Origin: Amycolatopsis balhimycina FH 1894
GTDB lineage: Bacteria; Actinomycetota; Actinomycetes; Mycobacteriales; Pseudonocardiaceae
NCBI RefSeq assembly: GCF_000384295.1
Contig: NZ_KB913037.1
Location: forward strand, 3,954,649-4,018,648
DNA: 64,000 nucleotides
Reading direction: 5' to 3'
The translations under genes were made by a program, and so were the position numbers. Under the pieces are notes generated by a model that saw only the letters and a list, made by a program, of their open reading frames with translations, had not been told where the DNA came from and did not search any database. How positions within the stretch are numbered: the first letter of the stretch is position 1; every line of letters starts with the position of its first letter. This document shows positions 1 to 6,935 of the stretch, in pieces.

Positions 1-267
1 GTACGTTTCGCCGACGTCGTCGACGTACACGATGTTGAGCTGGCCGACCGGGCCGTCGACCCCCTTGGCCTGCCAGTAGTCCGGGCCGACGCCGGCAATC
101 TGGATCCGCGCTCCGCCCGCGCGCAGCGTCGCCTGGAACACCTCGCCGGCGCCGTCGCAGAACCGGACCTCCTCGGCGAACCCGAAGACCCTGGTCAGCC
201 AGGCGAGCGCCGCCGTGGCGTCGGCGTAGTAGAGGTAGGGCGCCAGGCCCCGGTACCCGCTGCTCAT
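1..267 (-). CDS. VOC (glyoxalase/bleomycin-resistance fold) family protein, partial
   Basis: The reverse strand reads from an ATG at 265-267 as 89 codons that run off the left edge, so only the N-terminal part is present. The start MSSGYRGLAPYLYYADA, followed by AALAWLTRVFGF and later RIQIAGVGPDYW, has the beta-alpha-beta-beta-beta look of a vicinal oxygen chelate domain of the PhnB/glyoxalase-like type. Such proteins are either metal-dependent lyases or dioxygenases, or drug-binding resistance proteins; nothing here tells which. No clear ribosome site is visible before the ATG. The gene is transcribed divergently from the TPR gene at 340. The family assignment is reasonable but rests on fold-like patterns only. 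Confidence 0.6.
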   Translation of the reverse strand, partial: MSSGYRGLAPYLYYADATAALAWLTRVFGFAEEVRFCDGAGEVFQATLRAGGARIQIAGVGPDYWQAKGVDGPVGQLNIVYVDDVGETY

Positions 268-339
268 GGCGGCACAGTCCATCACGTCCCGTTTCCGGAC
301 GTGTACATCCCCCTCTCCACGGGTAAAGTCGGAGTGACC

Positions 340-744
340 ATGACGGACGCCGCAGCTGCTTCGCAGCCTCCCGAGGAGTCGCGGTTTCATGCCTTCCGCC
401 AGGCCGAAGACCTGGTAGGCCGCCGTCGTCCGCTCGACGCGCTGAAGGCGTTGCAGCCCCTGCTGGAAACCGAAACGGACAAGCCGTCGGTGCACCTGCT
501 GGCCGGGCGCGCGTACTTCCACTCCGCCCAGTTGCGGCGCGCCGAGCAGGCGTTCACGCGGGTGCTGGAGCTGGACCCGACGGACCACTACGCGCGGTTC
601 ATCCTGGGCCGGACCCTGCAGCGCCTCGGCCGGTTCGTCGAGGCGCTCGCGCAGATGCGGATGGCGTCGGCGATGAACCCGGTGCCGGAGTACCTCGAGG
701 CGATCAGCGAGGTCAAGGCGCGCATCGCGCTGCGCGAGTCCTGA
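340..744 (+). CDS. Tetratricopeptide-repeat protein
   Basis: This is a 134-residue soluble protein. The ATG at 340 is chosen because GGAG at 331-334 lies five bases before it; an in-frame GTG at 301 would add 13 residues with no better ribosome site. Two TPR-like helical hairpins are visible around residues 45-110, with the patterns HLLAGRAYFHSAQLRRAEQAF, ELDPTDHYARFILGRTL and QRLGRFVEALAQM. No signal peptide or membrane segment is seen. TPR units bind other proteins, so an adaptor or chaperone-like role is possible, but no partner is indicated. The gene stands alone between the VOC gene and a small membrane-peptide gene. Confidence 0.72.
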   Translation: MTDAAAASQPPEESRFHAFRQAEDLVGRRRPLDALKALQPLLETETDKPSVHLLAGRAYFHSAQLRRAEQAFTRVLELDPTDHYARFILGRTLQRLGRFVEALAQMRMASAMNPVPEYLEAISEVKARIALRES

Positions 745-868
745 GGCGGGGGCCGAACGGCCCTGTTCGCCTCGGTCTTTCGGCTGATCAGCCCGGGCCC
801 GTCGGCCGATCCGCCGCACCCCCTCCTCCGGCGATGCTGGTTCCAGTCCGAATTGAGGAGGGACCACG

Positions 869-961
869 ATGTCGATCTTCGCCACGCTGGGTGCTTACGC
901 CGGTTTGCTGCTGCTGGTGCTGATGTCCGTCACGCCGTTGATCGTCGACCGCGAGCTCTGA
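869..961 (+). CDS. 30-residue single-span membrane peptide
   Basis: This short reading frame starts at an ATG eight bases after a strong GAGGAGGGA ribosome site (856-864). It encodes a 30-residue peptide: a short polar start (MSIF), a hydrophobic stretch of about 20 residues rich in Leu and Val (AYAGLLLLVLMSV), and a charged tail ending DREL. This is the architecture of a single-span membrane microprotein. It is convergent with the lytic transglycosylase gene, whose stop lies 3 bp away. I do not recognise the family. The good ribosome site and codon use support it as a real gene. Confidence 0.55.
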   Translation: MSIFATLGAYAGLLLLVLMSVTPLIVDREL

Positions 962-964
962 CGC

Positions 965-1810
965 TCAGGGTGCGACGCTCGCCTCCGCGTAGGCGTCCGC
1001 CGCGCTGAAGACGTCCTGCCCGTACGCCACCGCCTGGTTGTAGAACAGGATCGCCCGCCACCAGCCCGCCGGCGTGCCCAGGTCGTCGCCGCCCGAGCAG
1101 AGGAAACGGGCGGCCGTGAACGCCGCGTCGTCGATGTTCTGCGGGTCCGGCGCACCGCCGTCGCCGTTCGCGCGCTGCTGGTACTTCTTCCACGTCGACG
1201 GCAGGAACTGCATCGGGCCGATCGCGTGGTCCCACGCCTTGTCGCCGTCGAGCCTGCCGCCGTCGGTGTCGTGGGCCGCCGGCACGCCGGGCGTGCCGTC
1301 GAGGGGCGGCCCGACGACCGGCTTCGCGACGCGGCCGTTCGCCTCGATCGCCGTGAGGTCGAAGGCCGCGCGCTCGGCCTCGACCCGGCCGATGCCCGCC
1401 AGCGTCGCCCACGCGAGGTGGCACGTCGGCTTCTGGCTCTGCATCCACATCTCCGCCCGGCCGTACGCCGACAGCACGCGCGCCGTGACGTGCGTCTTGC
1501 CCGCGACGCGGGCCGCCCACGCGTCCAGCTCGGCCTGGTCGGACACCTTCGGCCGGTCCACCGGCGCGGCGAGCCCGGCACGCGGCGCTTCGGCGCCCGG
1601 CTGCGGGCGCTGCTCCGGGATGACGAGGGCCGGCTGCGCGGACGGCGGCGCGGCGGGCGCGTCCGGGTTCCGGACACCGATGGTGACGACCAGGATCACG
1701 CCGGTGAGCACCAGTCCCAGTGCGAGGGCCGCCCGGCCGAGATACCGCCGCGGCGGACCACCCGGAGGCGGGGACGGAGGCGTGACGGTCGGCTGAGCGG
1801 TTTCGGCCAC
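965..1810 (-). CDS. Membrane-anchored lytic murein transglycosylase (LpqU-like)
   Basis: This is a 281-residue protein. A proline-rich cytoplasmic start is followed by one membrane segment at about residues 25-48 (LGRAALALGLVLTGVILVVT), then a proline/alanine linker and a C-terminal SLT/MltB-type domain from about residue 95. Support includes CHLAWATLAGIGRVEAERA, which contains the likely catalytic Glu region, and the conserved GPMQFLPSTWKKY and AILFYNQAVAYG. Family members cleave the MurNAc-GlcNAc bond of peptidoglycan outside the membrane. The gene occupies the lpqU position relative to mazG and mfd of mycobacteria, though 14.6 kb of other genes now intervene. A TAACCT box ends 6 bp before the GTG start and there is no ribosome site, so the transcript may be leaderless (inference). 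Confidence 0.85.
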   Translation of the reverse strand: MAETAQPTVTPPSPPPGGPPRRYLGRAALALGLVLTGVILVVTIGVRNPDAPAAPPSAQPALVIPEQRPQPGAEAPRAGLAAPVDRPKVSDQAELDAWAARVAGKTHVTARVLSAYGRAEMWMQSQKPTCHLAWATLAGIGRVEAERAAFDLTAIEANGRVAKPVVGPPLDGTPGVPAAHDTDGGRLDGDKAWDHAIGPMQFLPSTWKKYQQRANGDGGAPDPQNIDDAAFTAARFLCSGGDDLGTPAGWWRAILFYNQAVAYGQDVFSAADAYAEASVAP

Positions 1811-1939
1811 CCGATCAGGTTACGAGGGCACTCAAGAGGGTCCGCCGACCGTGTGATCAGGCAAGCGGACGGTAAAAACCATCCCCCTGCCAGCGACATC
1901 ACAAATTTTGTTATCGAGTCGACGCGCAGGGCCCTGACC

Positions 1940-1958
1940 TGCGGTTACCCTAACCTAA
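1940..1958 (+). promoter_or_regulatory. DtxR/IdeR-type iron box 1
   Basis: This 19-bp site matches the DtxR/IdeR consensus TTAGGTTAGSCTAACCTAA at 16 positions, including an intact right half CTAACCTAA. It lies 123 bp before the efeU start. Iron-loaded IdeR/DtxR represses uptake genes from such boxes in actinobacteria. Confidence 0.75.
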
Positions 1959-2022
1959 CTCCGGTCGCTAGTCCACTTTGCCCGTTTCCTCCGGCTTCCC
2001 CGGGCGTACGCTCACTGGACTT

Positions 2023-2041
2023 ACAGGTGAGCCTTACCTAA
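2023..2041 (+). promoter_or_regulatory. DtxR/IdeR-type iron box 2
   Basis: This second 19-bp site matches the same consensus at 15 of 19 positions (core AGGTGAGCCTTACCTAA). It lies 40 bp before the efeU start, close to where transcription should begin. Two boxes 83 bp apart suggest repression of efeUOB by an iron-bound DtxR/IdeR regulator (inference). Confidence 0.75.
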
Positions 2042-2080
2042 AAAGTTCACGGAGACAGTAGAACTCAGGGAGGCGGACCG

Positions 2081-2926
2081 GTGTTGTTTTCGAGCGCGCT
2101 GATCGGGCTGCGCGAAGGCCTGGAAGCCGCGCTGGTCGTCAGCATCCTGGTGGCGTTCCTCGTCAAGACCGAGCGGCGGCACGCGCTGCGCTGGGTGTGG
2201 CCGGGCGTCGGCGCCGCGGTGGTGCTGTCGATCGCCGTCGGCGCGATCCTCACCTACACGACCGCGCAGCTGACCTTCGAGCACCAGGAACTGCTCGGCG
2301 GGAGCCTGTCGATCGTCGCCGTCGTGTTCGTCACCGCGATGATCTTCTGGATGCGCAAGGCGTCGAAGAGCATCGCCGCCGAACTGCGCGGAAAGATGGA
2401 CGACGCGCTGGACGTCGGCCCGATGGCCGTGCTGCTGCTGTCGTTCCTCGCGGTCGGGCGTGAGGGCCTGGAAACCGCGGTGTTCTTCTACTCCGCCGTC
2501 CAGACCGCGCAGTCGGACACCGTGCAGCCGCTGATCGGCTTCGCCGTCGGCATCGCGGTCGCCGTCGTGCTCGCCTGGCTGCTCTACAAGGGCGCGGTGC
2601 GGTTCAACCTGTCCAAGTTCTTCACGATCACCGGCGTGCTGCTGGTGTTCGTCGCCGCGGGCGTGCTCGGTTACGGCCTCCACGACCTGCAGGAGGCCGC
2701 GTTCCTGCCCGGCATCCACACCCTCGCCTTCGACGCTTCGGCGACGCTCCCGGAGACGTCCTGGTACGGCGCGCTGCTGAAGGGCATCTTCAACTACTCA
2801 CAGCAGACGACCGTGCTGCAGGCCGTCGCCTGGGTCGCCTACGTCGCCGTCGTGCTGCCCCTGTTCCTCAAGCCCAGCAAGAAGACCGCGCCGGCACCCG
2901 CCGCCGCGGCCGCCTCGAAGGAGTGA
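2081..2926 (+). CDS. efeU: EfeU, FTR1-family ferrous/ferric iron permease
   Basis: This is a 281-residue integral membrane protein with about seven hydrophobic segments. Two REGLE motifs, near residues 11-15 and in the VGREGLETAVFFYSA stretch, are the iron-binding RExxE signatures of the FTR1/EfeU family. The protein carries iron across the membrane as part of the EfeUOB system. The GTG start follows AGGGAGG at 2067-2073. It is the first gene of the operon and its stop overlaps the start of efeO. Two iron boxes upstream point to control by iron. Confidence 0.95.
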   Translation: MLFSSALIGLREGLEAALVVSILVAFLVKTERRHALRWVWPGVGAAVVLSIAVGAILTYTTAQLTFEHQELLGGSLSIVAVVFVTAMIFWMRKASKSIAAELRGKMDDALDVGPMAVLLLSFLAVGREGLETAVFFYSAVQTAQSDTVQPLIGFAVGIAVAVVLAWLLYKGAVRFNLSKFFTITGVLLVFVAAGVLGYGLHDLQEAAFLPGIHTLAFDASATLPETSWYGALLKGIFNYSQQTTVLQAVAWVAYVAVVLPLFLKPSKKTAPAPAAAAASKE

Positions 2927-4077
2927 CCGTGCGCAAGACCCGTCGAACCCCGCTGGCCGTGCTGGCCGGCGCCACCGCCTTGGTGGCGCTCGCCGCGTGC
3001 GACAGCAAGAGCGACACCGGTACGGACTCCGCCGCCGCGGGCGGCCCGATCAAGGTCTCGGCGTCCGACACCGCGTGCGAGGTCTCCGCCACCACGGCCG
3101 GCGCGGGCAACCTGACCTTCGAGATCACCAACAAGGGCACCAAGGTCACCGAGTTCTACCTCTACGCCGAGGGCGACCGGATCATGGGCGAGGTCGAGAA
3201 CATCGCGCCCGGGCTGAACCGGCGGCTGATCGTCGAGGTCGCCGACGCCGGCAAGTACCAGACCGCGTGCAAGCCGGGCATGGCGGGCGACGGCATCCGC
3301 GGCGACTTCACCGTCACCGGCGGCGTCGCGAAGCAGAACGACGCCAACGCGCAGAAGGCGCAGGCCACCAAGAGCTACGCCGGCTACATCGCGAACAACA
3401 CCGGCGCGCTGCAGGACGAGACGGCGAAGTTCGCCGACCTCGTGAAGACCGGCAAGGTGGACGAGGCGAAGGCCGCTTACGCGCGCACCCGCGTCTACTA
3501 CGAGCGGATCGAGCCGGTGGCCGAGAAGTTCGGCGACCTGGACCCGGCCATCGACATCCGCGAGGCCGACCTCCAGCCGAACCAGAAGTTCACCGGGTTC
3601 CACCGGCTGGAGAAGGACCTGTTCAAGACCGGCCTGCAGCCGGACAGCGGGCAGATCGCCGACAAGCTGGTGACCGACGTGAAGGACCTGGTCACCAAGA
3701 CGAAGACACTCGAACTGTCCGCTTTGGACCTCGCGAACGGCGCGAAGGAACTCCTCGACGAGGTCGCCACCGGCAAGATCACCGGCGAGGAAGAGGCCTT
3801 CTCGCACACCGACCTGTGGGACTTCCAGGCGAACGTGGACGGCTCGAAGGGCGCGATCACCGCACTGCGGCCGATCCTGCAGGCGAAGGACCCCGCCCTG
3901 GTGTCCACTTTGGACAAGGAGTTCGCGAACGTCCAGGCCCTGCTGGACAAGCAGCGCGCGGGCGACGGTTTCAAGCTCTACAACGAGCTGTCCCAGGACC
4001 AGGTCAAGGAGTTCGCTTCGGCCGTCGACGCGCTGAGCGAACCGCTGAGCAAGGTTGCGGAGGTCGTCTCCAAGTGA
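2923..4077 (+). CDS. efeO: EfeO, iron-binding lipoprotein with Cup and M75 (imelysin-like) domains
   Basis: This is a 384-residue lipoprotein. The N-terminal signal ends in the lipobox ALAAC (Cys26), so it is anchored outside the cytoplasmic membrane. An N-terminal cupredoxin-like Cup domain spans roughly residues 45-125. The M75 domain fills the rest, with the family HxxE motif in GFHRLEKDLF at about residue 226. EfeO proteins bind iron for EfeU and work with the EfeB peroxidase. The GTG start overlaps the efeU stop; a GTG two codons later is also possible. The 3' end overlaps the efeB start by 4 bp, so the three genes are translationally coupled. Confidence 0.93.
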   Translation: MTVRKTRRTPLAVLAGATALVALAACDSKSDTGTDSAAAGGPIKVSASDTACEVSATTAGAGNLTFEITNKGTKVTEFYLYAEGDRIMGEVENIAPGLNRRLIVEVADAGKYQTACKPGMAGDGIRGDFTVTGGVAKQNDANAQKAQATKSYAGYIANNTGALQDETAKFADLVKTGKVDEAKAAYARTRVYYERIEPVAEKFGDLDPAIDIREADLQPNQKFTGFHRLEKDLFKTGLQPDSGQIADKLVTDVKDLVTKTKTLELSALDLANGAKELLDEVATGKITGEEEAFSHTDLWDFQANVDGSKGAITALRPILQAKDPALVSTLDKEFANVQALLDKQRAGDGFKLYNELSQDQVKEFASAVDALSEPLSKVAEVVSK

Positions 4078-5348
4078 CGTCGGCAGAGGGCACGCAGACA
4101 GAGGGCACGCGCGTCTCGCGGCGTAAGCTCTTCGGCCTGGCGGGCGCGGGTGTCGCGCTCGCCGGGGCGGGGGCCGCCGCCGGCATCGGGATCGACAAGG
4201 CGACGAGCGGCAACGCCGAGGCGTCGACGAACACCGTCGACTTCCACGGCGAGCACCAGGCCGGGATCGTCACGCCGGCGCAGGCCAACCTGCACTTCGT
4301 GGCCCTCGACGTCACGACGAAGGACCGCGAAAAGCTGCGTCGGCTGCTCAAGACGTGGACCGACGCGGCCCGCCGGATGACGGCGGGCCAGGAGGTCGTG
4401 GCGAACGGCGCGGTGGGCGGCGGCGCGTATGCCCCGCCGGGCGACACCGGCGAAGCGCTCGACCTGCCGCCGTCGAACCTGACGCTGACCATCGGCTTCG
4501 GGCCGTCGCTGTTCGACGGCCGGTTCGGCCTGGCGGCCAAGCGCCCGCCGCAGCTGGTCGACCTGCCGCTGTTCCCGAAGGACAAGCTCGACCCCGCCCG
4601 CAGCGGCGGCGACCTGTGCATCCAGGCCTGCGCGGACGACCCGCAGGTGGCGGTGCACGCGGTGCGCAACCTGGTGCGCCTCGGCTTCGGCGTCACCGAG
4701 GTCCGCTGGTCGCAGCTCGGCTTCGGCCGCAGCTCGTCGACTTCGCGTGAGCAGCCCACCCCGCGGAACCTGTTCGGCTTCAAGGACGGCACGAACAACA
4801 TCAAGGCCCAGGACACCGACTTCCTGCGCGACCAGGTGTGGGCCGAGGCCGGCGACGGGCCGGCGTGGATGGCGGGCGGCTCGTACCTGGTGGCGCGCCG
4901 GATCCGGATGCACATCGAGACGTGGGACCGCGAGCCCCTCGACGGCCAGGAGAAGATCATCGGCCGCGCGAAGGGCACCGGCGCCCCGCTGGGCCAGACC
5001 GCGGAGCACGACGAGCTGGACCTGGACGTCGGCGGCGCGGGCGGCGAGAAGGTGATCCCGGAGGACGCGCACGTCCGGCTGGCTTCGCACCAGGCGCTCA
5101 ACGGCGTCCGGATCCTGCGGCGCGGCTACAACTTCGTCGACGGTTCCGATGGCGTCGGGCACCTCGAAGCGGGGTTGTTCTTCCTGGCGTTCAACCGCGA
5201 CACCCGGAAGCAGTACGTGCCGATGCAGCAGGCGCTGTCGTCGAAGGACGCGATGATGGAGTACGTCCAGCACACCGGCTCCGCGCACTTCGCGGTCCCG
5301 CCGGGGGTGACCCGCGAGTCGAGCTGGGCGGACGCTCTGTTCTCCTGA
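4074..5348 (+). CDS. efeB: EfeB, Tat-exported Dyp-type haem peroxidase
   Basis: This is a 424-residue protein. The GTG at 4074 overlaps the efeO stop (GTGA). It gives a typical twin-arginine signal, SRRKLFGLAGAG, with the arginines at residues 16-17, so the folded haem protein is exported by Tat. The Dyp-type GxxDG motif is seen as GFKDGTNN at about residue 235. Later conserved regions include LNGVRILRRGYNF. In EfeUOB systems this peroxidase acts on the iron step outside the membrane, and it may also release iron from haem. It is the third gene of the iron operon and is followed after 4 bp by an SGNH hydrolase gene. Confidence 0.93.
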   Translation: MTSAEGTQTEGTRVSRRKLFGLAGAGVALAGAGAAAGIGIDKATSGNAEASTNTVDFHGEHQAGIVTPAQANLHFVALDVTTKDREKLRRLLKTWTDAARRMTAGQEVVANGAVGGGAYAPPGDTGEALDLPPSNLTLTIGFGPSLFDGRFGLAAKRPPQLVDLPLFPKDKLDPARSGGDLCIQACADDPQVAVHAVRNLVRLGFGVTEVRWSQLGFGRSSSTSREQPTPRNLFGFKDGTNNIKAQDTDFLRDQVWAEAGDGPAWMAGGSYLVARRIRMHIETWDREPLDGQEKIIGRAKGTGAPLGQTAEHDELDLDVGGAGGEKVIPEDAHVRLASHQALNGVRILRRGYNFVDGSDGVGHLEAGLFFLAFNRDTRKQYVPMQQALSSKDAMMEYVQHTGSAHFAVPPGVTRESSWADALFS

Positions 5349-5352
5349 ACCG

Positions 5353-6504
5353 ATGATCAGCATCCCCCTGACCGCCGACCTCGTCCGCGGTGCCCTCGAA
5401 CTGGAACGCACCGAGCGGGGGCTGGTGCCGCACCGGCTCCCGGCTCGCGCGCGGGCGCAGAACAGCGACCCGAGGCTCGCCTTGGTGGAGGCGCAGCCCG
5501 CGGGGGTCCGGCTGCGGTTCCGGACCCGGGCCGACGTCGTCGAGCTGGAGACGCTGCCGACCAAGCTCGTGTACCCGGGCGCGCCGCCGCGGCCGGACGG
5601 GGTCTACGACCTGCTCGTCGACGGCGTGCTCACCGCCCAGGCGAGCGTGGCCGGCGGCAACACCCTGAACGTCGACATGGCGACCGGGGCGTCCTCGCTC
5701 ACCGCGGGTTCCCCCGGCGTCGTCCGGTTCGCCGGGCTGGGCGGCGCGCCCAAGGTCGTCGAGATCTGGTTGCCGCACAACGAGCTCACCGAACTCGTCG
5801 CCCTGCGCACCGACGCACCGGTCGAGGCCGTGCCCGAAGGCCGGGTGTGGCTGCACCACGGCAGCTCGATCAGCCACGGTTCGAACGCGGCGAGCCCGGC
5901 GACGACGTGGCCCGCGCTCGCCGCCACCGCGGCCGGCGTCGAGCTGGTGAACCTCGGGTTCAGCGGCAACGCGCTGCTCGACCCGTTCACCGCGCGGGCG
6001 CTGCGCGACACGCCCGCCGACCTGATCAGCCTCAAACTCGGCATCAACGTGGTCAACGCCGACCTGATGCGCCTGCGCGCGTTCGGGCCTGCCGTGCACG
6101 GGTTCCTCGACACGATCCGCGACGGGCACCCGGACACGCCGCTCGTGGTCGTCTCCCCGCTGTACTGCCCGATCCACGAGCAGACGCCGGGGCCGGGCGA
6201 CTTCGACCACGAGGCGCTGGCCGCCGGCGAGGTCCGGTTCCGCGCGACCGGGGACCCCGCCGAGCGGGCCGCGGGCAAGCTGACGCTGGAGGTCATCCGG
6301 GACGAGCTGGCCCGGATCGTGACGCGGCGGCAGGCCGGCGACCCGAACCTGCGCTACCTCGACGGCCTCGAGCTGTACGGCGAAGCCGACTTCGCCGACC
6401 TCCCGCTGCCGGACGACCTCCACCCGTCTCCCGCGGCCCACCGCCGGATCGGCGCGCGGTTCGCCGAGAGCGTACTGGCCGGAGTTGACTTCAAGGGAGC
6501 TTGA
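5353..6504 (+). CDS. SGNH/GDSL-family hydrolase (lipase/esterase-like)
   Basis: This is a 383-residue protein in two parts. The N-terminal beta-rich region, about residues 1-150, resembles the jelly-roll of two-domain SGNH esterases. The C-terminal hydrolase domain begins near residue 160. Block I is seen as HHGSSISHGS (the nucleophile Ser lies in GSS), block III as KLGIN, and the last block as DDLHPSPAAH, which supplies the Asp-x-x-His pair. No signal peptide is present. The substrate is unknown; sugar-ester or lipid-ester hydrolysis is typical of the fold. It begins 4 bp after efeB and its stop overlaps the next gene, so it probably shares the iron-regulated transcript. Confidence 0.82.
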   Translation: MISIPLTADLVRGALELERTERGLVPHRLPARARAQNSDPRLALVEAQPAGVRLRFRTRADVVELETLPTKLVYPGAPPRPDGVYDLLVDGVLTAQASVAGGNTLNVDMATGASSLTAGSPGVVRFAGLGGAPKVVEIWLPHNELTELVALRTDAPVEAVPEGRVWLHHGSSISHGSNAASPATTWPALAATAAGVELVNLGFSGNALLDPFTARALRDTPADLISLKLGINVVNADLMRLRAFGPAVHGFLDTIRDGHPDTPLVVVSPLYCPIHEQTPGPGDFDHEALAAGEVRFRATGDPAERAAGKLTLEVIRDELARIVTRRQAGDPNLRYLDGLELYGEADFADLPLPDDLHPSPAAHRRIGARFAESVLAGVDFKGA

Positions 6505-6506
6505 AG

Positions 6507-6932
6507 TTGGACGCTTCGGCCATGTTCACCGAAGCAGAGCTCGCCTACCTCGCCGCCCAGACACTGGGCCGGCTCGCGACCCAGCAGCCGAACGGCACCC
6601 TCCAGGCCAACCCGGTCGGTTTCCGCTACAACCCGGACGAGAAGACCATCGACGTCACCGGCCACAACCTGCGCAACAGCAAGAAGTTCCGCAACATCGC
6701 GACGCACGACAAGGTCGCCTTCGTCGTCGACGACCTCCCCTCGACGAACCCGTGGCGGGTGCGCTGCCTGGAAATCCGCGGCCGCGCCGAAGCCCTGGTG
6801 GGTGTCAACCTGCCCGACAACCACTTCGACGACGCGGTGATCCGCATTCACCCCGAGCGCATCCTCGCCATGGGTGTCGAGGACTGGGACCGGGAGCCCC
6901 GCGAGCTGGAGACGAACTTCCGCGACGTCTGA
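6507..6932 (+). CDS. PPOX-class F420-dependent oxidoreductase
   Basis: The predicted product is 141 residues with a split-barrel flavin/F420-binding fold. Family patterns are FTEAELAYL, LGRLATQQPNGTLQANPVGF and the FRNIATHDKVAFVVDDL strand region. Such proteins use the deazaflavin F420 (or FMN) to reduce small molecules. The TTG at 6507 is preferred because GGGAG at 6495-6499 is seven bases before it. Alternatives are TTG 6501, which overlaps the preceding stop, and ATG 6522. The gene is the last of the efe-led cluster and ends only 3 bp from the convergent helR stop, with no terminator hairpin in the gap. Confidence 0.8.
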   Translation: MDASAMFTEAELAYLAAQTLGRLATQQPNGTLQANPVGFRYNPDEKTIDVTGHNLRNSKKFRNIATHDKVAFVVDDLPSTNPWRVRCLEIRGRAEALVGVNLPDNHFDDAVIRIHPERILAMGVEDWDREPRELETNFRDV

Positions 6933-6935
6933 GCG

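Noticed and set aside
2997..4073. Long upstream extension of efeB through the efeO gene
   Set aside because: The open frame is only the high-GC shadow of efeO. The GTG at 4074 gives the Tat signal and the usual stop-start overlap.
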